Assembly: GCA_044341025.1 (NCBI GenBank)
Contig: JBIISM010000002.1
Location: 1-64,000 of the forward strand
Length of the DNA: 64,000 nt
DNA from: JABMMZ01 sp044341025
GTDB taxonomy: Bacteria; Bacteroidota; Bacteroidia; NS11-12g; UBA955
Reading direction: 5' to 3'
How positions within the stretch are numbered: the stretch's first letter is position 1; each line of letters begins with the position of its first letter. The notes under the pieces were generated by a model that saw only the letters and a program-made list of their open reading frames with translations, made no database searches and was not told where the DNA came from. The position numbers and the translations under genes are program-made. Positions 59,663 through 64,000 of the stretch are shown here, piece by piece.

Positions 59663-61837
59663 CTATAGATTTTCTATAATGTATTCTGTGATTTTTTGCA
59701 TTAAATGCACACGGTCTTTTCCCATTACATTGTGTTTATGTGCAGGATATACAAAGTAATCTAAATAAGTATTTCCGGCATCTACGGCCGATTTGCAATA
59801 CAACAAACTGTGTTGCCATAAAACAACGTCATCATCACAACCATGAATCATCAAGAGTTTGTCTTGTAAATTGTTGACATAGTTTGTAAGATTTGCATTT
59901 TTGTATCCTTCTGGATTTTCAAGTGGCGTATCCATGTATCTTTCGGTATACATGATTTCATATAAACTCCAATCGATTACTGGGCCACCTGCTACACCAA
60001 CTTTAAATACTCCGGGTTGACGGGTCATTAAACTGGTGGTCATAAATCCACCAAAACTCCAACCATGAACCGCAATTCTGTTTGCATCCACATAAGGTAG
60101 GTTTTTAAGATAATTAACGCCTGCAATTTGGTCGGCCATTTCTATTAATCCAAGGTTTCTAAAAGTTGAACTTTCAAACTCATGGCCTCTATTAGAAGAA
60201 CCTCTGTTGTCTAGGGTAAAAACGATATACCCTTTTTGTGCCATTAATTGCATCCATAGATTGCTTCCTGCCAACCATGAGTTGCTTATCATTTGTGCAT
60301 GAGGTCCGCCATATACATAGACTAGAACTGGATATTTTTTTGTCTTATCATAATTTGGAGGAGTAACCATTCTGCAGTAAAGAACAGTTCCTTCATTTAC
60401 GATGGGGAAAATGCTGGTTTCGCCCAAAGTGTAATCCGATAATGGATTCGGTGCATCTAAAAGTGACTTTACTTGATCTCCTTTATGGGTTTTAATAAGT
60501 ATCTTTTTTGGAACATTTGTGCTGGAATAAGCATCTATAAAATGGGTAAAGCTTGAATTAAACAGGGCCATGTGGGTACCCTGCTCAGTGCTGAGCTTTT
60601 TTAAATCACCATTGTCTATGTTAACACTGTATATATGTCGCTCTAATGGGCTCTCTTTAGTCCCTTCGAAATACGCATACTCACCTTTGGCGTCAACGCC
60701 TAATAACTTTGTAACCATCCACTTTCCTGAGGTAATTTGACGAATCATTTTGCCATTGGTATTGTATAGGTATAAATGGTTGAAGCCATCTCTTTCGCTT
60801 TGCCAAATAAACTTATTATTATCGTTTGGTAAGAAATAGAAACCGTGCTGAGGCTCAATATATTTTTCGTCACGTTCTTCAAATAAAGTTTTTTCAAGGC
60901 TTCCGCTATTGGTATTGTAGCTGTTGATGAAATCTTGATTCTGCCCGCGGTTAACAATTGCCATATAGAAGAATTCTTCATCAGGGCCCCAAGAAACATT
61001 TGTTAAATATTGATCAAGCGGTTCGCCTGTCTCAAGATAGTTCACCCTTTGTGTACTTAAATCATAAATTCCAACCGTAACATGATGGCTTTTAGCGCCG
61101 GCGATAGGGTACTTAATCATGTTCACCGCGGCTGGCATTTTGCTGTTGTCATAAATTGCGTAGTCGCTTACCATACTTTCGTCCATTCTGTAAAAGGCCA
61201 GTTTGTTTCCGCTTGGACTCCAAAAAAGTCCCTTGTCTATTCCAAATTCATTGCGGTGAACTGTTTGCCCATAGACTATTCCTTTGCCCCCATCACTGGT
61301 TATTTGTTTAATGCCATTGCTGCCTAGAATAAATATATTGTTATTTTCAACATAGGCTATTTGCTGCTGGCCATAATTGTATTCGATAGACTCCGCGTTT
61401 TTTGAAATCTGAAGAATGAGTCTGAAGGCCTGAGCGGGTATATTGAAATTAAGGTATTCATTTTCTTTAAAAATTTTAATGTTGTCATTGTCAATCCACT
61501 CAAATGCAGGAAATGATTTGAAGTTCAAACCAGCTTTATACGTGTTGGCTGCGGTGTTTAAACTTTCGAGACTAACACTGCTGTCTTCCTGATTGGTTTC
61601 AATATCAACAATGATCAGTTTTTGAGGCTTCCCTGATCTAAGAAAAGCATATTTAAGACCTCCTGGCAACCATTGTAGAGCATTCAAATTTTGAGGGCGT
61701 AATGATTTGTTGTTTTCCTTGTCAAACATTAAAATGGCTTCTTCCATGTTTAAGTATTTTGTTCCTTGGGCGCATAAGGATGAGGAAATTAGAATACAGA
61801 AGCTGACTAAAATTGATTTGAAATGGTTTAAATGCAT
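59663..61837 (-). CDS. S9B dipeptidyl-peptidase IV-type serine peptidase
   Basis: 724 residues with a signal peptide (ILISSSLCAQ, about 1-23). An N-terminal beta-propeller (about 40-460) and a C-terminal alpha/beta-hydrolase domain: VYGGPHAQM, the nucleophile in HGWSFGGFMT, the acid in HGCDDDVV and the base in YPAHKHNVMG. It likely removes X-Pro or related dipeptides from peptides in the periplasm; the propeller keeps a double-Glu-like segment. All catalytic residues are present. Confidence 0.94.
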   Translation of the reverse strand: MHLNHFKSILVSFCILISSSLCAQGTKYLNMEEAILMFDKENNKSLRPQNLNALQWLPGGLKYAFLRSGKPQKLIIVDIETNQEDSSVSLESLNTAANTYKAGLNFKSFPAFEWIDNDNIKIFKENEYLNFNIPAQAFRLILQISKNAESIEYNYGQQQIAYVENNNIFILGSNGIKQITSDGGKGIVYGQTVHRNEFGIDKGLFWSPSGNKLAFYRMDESMVSDYAIYDNSKMPAAVNMIKYPIAGAKSHHVTVGIYDLSTQRVNYLETGEPLDQYLTNVSWGPDEEFFYMAIVNRGQNQDFINSYNTNSGSLEKTLFEERDEKYIEPQHGFYFLPNDNNKFIWQSERDGFNHLYLYNTNGKMIRQITSGKWMVTKLLGVDAKGEYAYFEGTKESPLERHIYSVNIDNGDLKKLSTEQGTHMALFNSSFTHFIDAYSSTNVPKKILIKTHKGDQVKSLLDAPNPLSDYTLGETSIFPIVNEGTVLYCRMVTPPNYDKTKKYPVLVYVYGGPHAQMISNSWLAGSNLWMQLMAQKGYIVFTLDNRGSSNRGHEFESSTFRNLGLIEMADQIAGVNYLKNLPYVDANRIAVHGWSFGGFMTTSLMTRQPGVFKVGVAGGPVIDWSLYEIMYTERYMDTPLENPEGYKNANLTNYVNNLQDKLLMIHGCDDDVVLWQHSLLYCKSAVDAGNTYLDYFVYPAHKHNVMGKDRVHLMQKITEYIIENL

Positions 61838-61954
61838 TTGAATTGACTTTGCAGCAAATTTGCAAAAAAATAAGTGTAAATAAAATATTCAATTTTTTTT
61901 AGGCAAGAATAGATTCATATAAAATGATTTGTTGCTCTGTACTGACTAAATCTA

Positions 61955-61986
61955 TTTGATGTTTCATCGTTTTTTGTGTTATTTTG
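61955..61986 (+). promoter_or_regulatory. Candidate promoter of dapD
   Basis: TTTG (61955-61958), a 20-base spacer and TTATTTTG (61979-61986), seven of eight matches to the -7 consensus, 23 bases before the chosen ATG. Confidence 0.45.
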
Positions 61987-62009
61987 TACTGTTTTTAAAA
62001 TTTAATAAA

Positions 62010-62840
62010 ATGACAGAATTGCAAGATCTAAGGAATACTATTGAAGCGGCTTGGGATAATAGAGAGCTTTTGAAAGACGAGCAAACAAAAAAGGCTGTTC
62101 TGTCATTGATAGAATTTTTAGATAAGGGCCTCGTTCGCGTAGCTGAGCCAAAAGATAATGGAGAAGCTTGGCAAGTTAATGAATGGGTTAAAAAGGGTGT
62201 AATTCTATATTTTCCTATTCAACAAATTGAAACAGAAAAATTTGGCAGCTATGAATTCTGTGATAAAATACCTCTAAAAAATGATTATGCTTCTCAAGGT
62301 GTTCGCGCTGTCATGGGTTCCGTTGCGCGTTATGGCGCTTTCATTAATAAGGGCGTTATTTTGATGCCAAGTTTTGTCAATATTGGCGCCTATGTTGATT
62401 CAGGAACTATGGTTGATACATGGGCCACGGTTGGTTCATGTGCTCAGATTGGTAAAAATGTTCACCTTAGTGGAGGTGTAGGAATAGGTGGGGTATTAGA
62501 GCCTATTCAAGCTGCGCCAGTAATTATAGAAGATGATTGTTTTATAGGATCAAGATGCATCGTAGTGGAAGGCGCGCACATTGGCAAGGAAGCAGTATTG
62601 GGCGCAGGTGTCACAATTACCCAATCAACTAAAATTATTGACGTAACAGGGGCAGAGCCTATTACTTATAAGGGTTATGTTCCAGAAAGATCAGTTGTGA
62701 TTCCTGGTTCATATGAAAAAGAATTTCCAGCCGGAAAATACCATGTTCCATGTGCAATAATCATAGGAAAAAGAAAGCCTAGTACTGATTTGAAAACTTC
62801 ATTGAATGATGCTTTACGTGATTTTAATGTAGCTGTCTAA
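62010..62840 (+). CDS. dapD: Tetrahydrodipicolinate N-succinyltransferase (left-handed beta-helix)
   Basis: 276 residues. Catalyses succinylation in lysine and diaminopimelate synthesis. A helical N-terminal domain, then hexapeptide repeats with family patterns MPSFVNIGAYVDSGTMVDTWATVGSCAQIG and GGVLEPIQAAPVIIEDDCFIGSRCIVVEGA. The start was placed 18 codons inside the longer frame, where homologues begin (MTELQDLRNTIEAAW) and after the promoter. Its stop overlaps the GT4 ATG (TAATG). Confidence 0.96.
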   Translation: MTELQDLRNTIEAAWDNRELLKDEQTKKAVLSLIEFLDKGLVRVAEPKDNGEAWQVNEWVKKGVILYFPIQQIETEKFGSYEFCDKIPLKNDYASQGVRAVMGSVARYGAFINKGVILMPSFVNIGAYVDSGTMVDTWATVGSCAQIGKNVHLSGGVGIGGVLEPIQAAPVIIEDDCFIGSRCIVVEGAHIGKEAVLGAGVTITQSTKIIDVTGAEPITYKGYVPERSVVIPGSYEKEFPAGKYHVPCAIIIGKRKPSTDLKTSLNDALRDFNVAV

Positions 62841-63922
62841 TGAATATTGGATTTGATGCAAAACGGTATTTTCACAACAAATCAGGTTTGGGCAATTATA
62901 GCCGTGACTTGGTAAACAGTCTAATTAAATTACAAGCTTCAAATAAATATTACTTATTTGATCCTAGTCCTTCTACCTTAAATCTGCCGCCAAATACCAT
63001 CGCAGCAGTGCCCCAACACAATTCAATTTTTTGGAGGATTAAAGGTATCCAGAAGGATATTGAAATGCATAAAATCGATATTTATCATGGGCTAAGCAAT
63101 GAGTTGCCTTTTGGTAAATGGCCTGAAAAAACAAAAAAAATTGTGACCATTCACGATGTTATTTTTCGACTTTACCCAAACCATTATTCAGTTTTAGATA
63201 GAGAAATTTACCACCAGAAAACAAAGCATGCAATAAAGATAGCAGACCGTGTGGTGGCAACTAGCCAGTCGACTGCCGATGACTTGCTTAACCACTATGG
63301 CGTGGAAGAAGAGAAACTTAGTGTTGTTTATCAAACTTGTGGCGAAGGCCATTGGAAATCATATTCTCAAGATGCGTTAAATAGTTTTGCTTTCAATAAG
63401 CGTTTGCCTTCTAAGTTTGCTTTATATGTAAGTAGTTTTCAAACAAGAAAGAACCATTTGCAATTATTAAAGGGACTAAAAGAATCTGGTTTAAAAGACT
63501 TTAATTTGGTGCTTGCTGGCAAAAAAGGTGAAACATTAATCGCCTGTCATCAATATATTGTTGAGAATGGTTTAGGCAAACAGGTTATTATTTTAAATGA
63601 CTTGCAAAATTCTGAATTGCCTTTACTGTATAGGTGTGCAAGCTCATTCATTTATCCAAGTATGGCGGAGGGTTTTGGTATTCCGTTGATAGAAGCTGCT
63701 TGTGCTGGCTTGCCACTTGCCGTAAATGATATTCCTGTTTTTAGAGAATTGGCGCCAGAAAGTGCTGTTAAATTTAATGCAAGTGATGAGATTTCAATTG
63801 CTGATGCCATTTTAAATTTAAACAAAATGGAAAAACTAGATTACAGTCTCTATTTAGAAAAATTTAAAACAGATTATGCTGCTGAAATGATGTATTCCCT
63901 TTATACTTCATTGGTAAGTTAA
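62840..63922 (+). CDS. GT4 family glycosyltransferase
   Basis: 360 residues, GT-B fold. The N-terminal half starts MNIGFDAKRYFHNKSGLGNYSRDL; the C-terminal half shows YVSSFQTRKNHLQLLKG and the nucleotide-sugar motif SMAEGFGIPLIEA with the E-x7-E pair. Donor and acceptor are unknown; mannosyltransferases are common in this group. Translationally coupled to dapD, though the pathways are not obviously linked. Confidence 0.92.
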   Translation: MNIGFDAKRYFHNKSGLGNYSRDLVNSLIKLQASNKYYLFDPSPSTLNLPPNTIAAVPQHNSIFWRIKGIQKDIEMHKIDIYHGLSNELPFGKWPEKTKKIVTIHDVIFRLYPNHYSVLDREIYHQKTKHAIKIADRVVATSQSTADDLLNHYGVEEEKLSVVYQTCGEGHWKSYSQDALNSFAFNKRLPSKFALYVSSFQTRKNHLQLLKGLKESGLKDFNLVLAGKKGETLIACHQYIVENGLGKQVIILNDLQNSELPLLYRCASSFIYPSMAEGFGIPLIEAACAGLPLAVNDIPVFRELAPESAVKFNASDEISIADAILNLNKMEKLDYSLYLEKFKTDYAAEMMYSLYTSLVS

Positions 63923-63926
63923 AAGC

Positions 63927-64000
63927 TTATTTGTTTTTTAACTCAAGTTGCCAATTCCAAGAAGAAATTAGCATGTCATTTAAATTTAGTTTTGCTTCCC
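63927..64000 (-). CDS. C-terminal end of an unidentified gene (cut by window edge)
   Basis: An open minus-strand frame enters from the right edge and gives 24 residues ending SSWNWQLELKNK before TAA, five bases from the convergent GT4 stop. Too short for a family call; tight convergent spacing is typical for this chromosome. Confidence 0.45.
   Translation of the reverse strand, partial: EAKLNLNDMLISSWNWQLELKNK

Overview
The window is a 64 kb piece of the chromosome of a member of the Bacteroidota. The evidence is of several kinds. There is a type IX secretion (T9SS) sorting domain and a PorV/PorQ-family outer-membrane protein. Many families are found mostly in this phylum (DUF4175, DUF4286, DUF4295, DUF4468, DUF4783, DUF4834). 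BshC (bacillithiol) and menaquinone genes are present. Genes are preceded by the phylum's -7 promoter box TAnnTTTG, with few Shine-Dalgarno sites. The DNA is AT-rich and densely coding. The species cannot be named from the sequence. I see no tRNA, rRNA, insertion sequence, prophage or CRISPR array; most of the window is ordinary core chromosome.

Layout: (1) 1-6 kb: a very large secreted, tyrosine- and asparagine-rich beta-helix/PKD protein that runs off the left edge, then the DNA-uptake channel ComEC and an EPI-repeat protein. (2) 6-10 kb: thymidine kinase, an Fe-S carrier pair (NifU-like, Mrp) behind a small membrane protein, and a PorV-like protein coupled to an ACP-phosphodiesterase-like protein. 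(3) 10-18 kb: tyrS-pepA-pdxA-uvrB-DUF4783-nadC and a small T9SS cargo. (4) 18-23 kb: obgE-adk on one strand, UDP-GlcNAc 2-epimerase on the other, a polytopic GT-C-like protein and a TetR regulator. (5) 23.5-29 kb: the rod-shape (elongasome) operon mreBCD-mrdA-rodA. (6) 29-32 kb: a histidine phosphatase overlapping a menI-menF pair head to head, then two small phylum-specific genes. (7) 32-38 kb: an M1 aminopeptidase lipoprotein, a helical-repeat/CAP-domain protein, rlmD and a thioredoxin-like protein. (8) 38.5-44 kb: a giant DUF4175 coiled-coil membrane protein coupled to tsaB, and an OmpA-like barrel with calcium-type repeats. (9) 44-50 kb: rpmB-rpmG-DUF4295, ftsY-rimO-bshC, and a NamZ-type muramidase. 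(10) 50-57 kb: a TetR-controlled tripartite RND efflux operon. (11) 57-64 kb: apaG, an M28 peptidase/glutaminyl cyclase-like lipoprotein, an ACC-deaminase-family enzyme, DUF4286, a DPP-IV peptidase, dapD, a GT4 glycosyltransferase and the end of one more gene.

Functional themes: cell-wall elongation and turnover (Mre/Rod, DapD, NamZ), envelope export and secretion (T9SS cargo and PorV-like protein, RND pump), peptide scavenging (M1, M17, M28, S9B peptidases), cofactor synthesis (NAD, PLP, menaquinone, bacillithiol), and translation (TyrS, L28, L33, RimO, RlmD, TsaB, Obg).

No clearly new multi-gene system stands out. The better leads are single loci: the aromatic-ladder beta-helix, terminator-like hairpins abutting the starts of nadC and ftsY, a charged insertion at the catalytic loop of RodA, the missing HIGH histidine in TyrS, and head-to-head overlapping start regions. 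Many gene starts were moved inward, or to TTG codons, using promoter position and family alignment.
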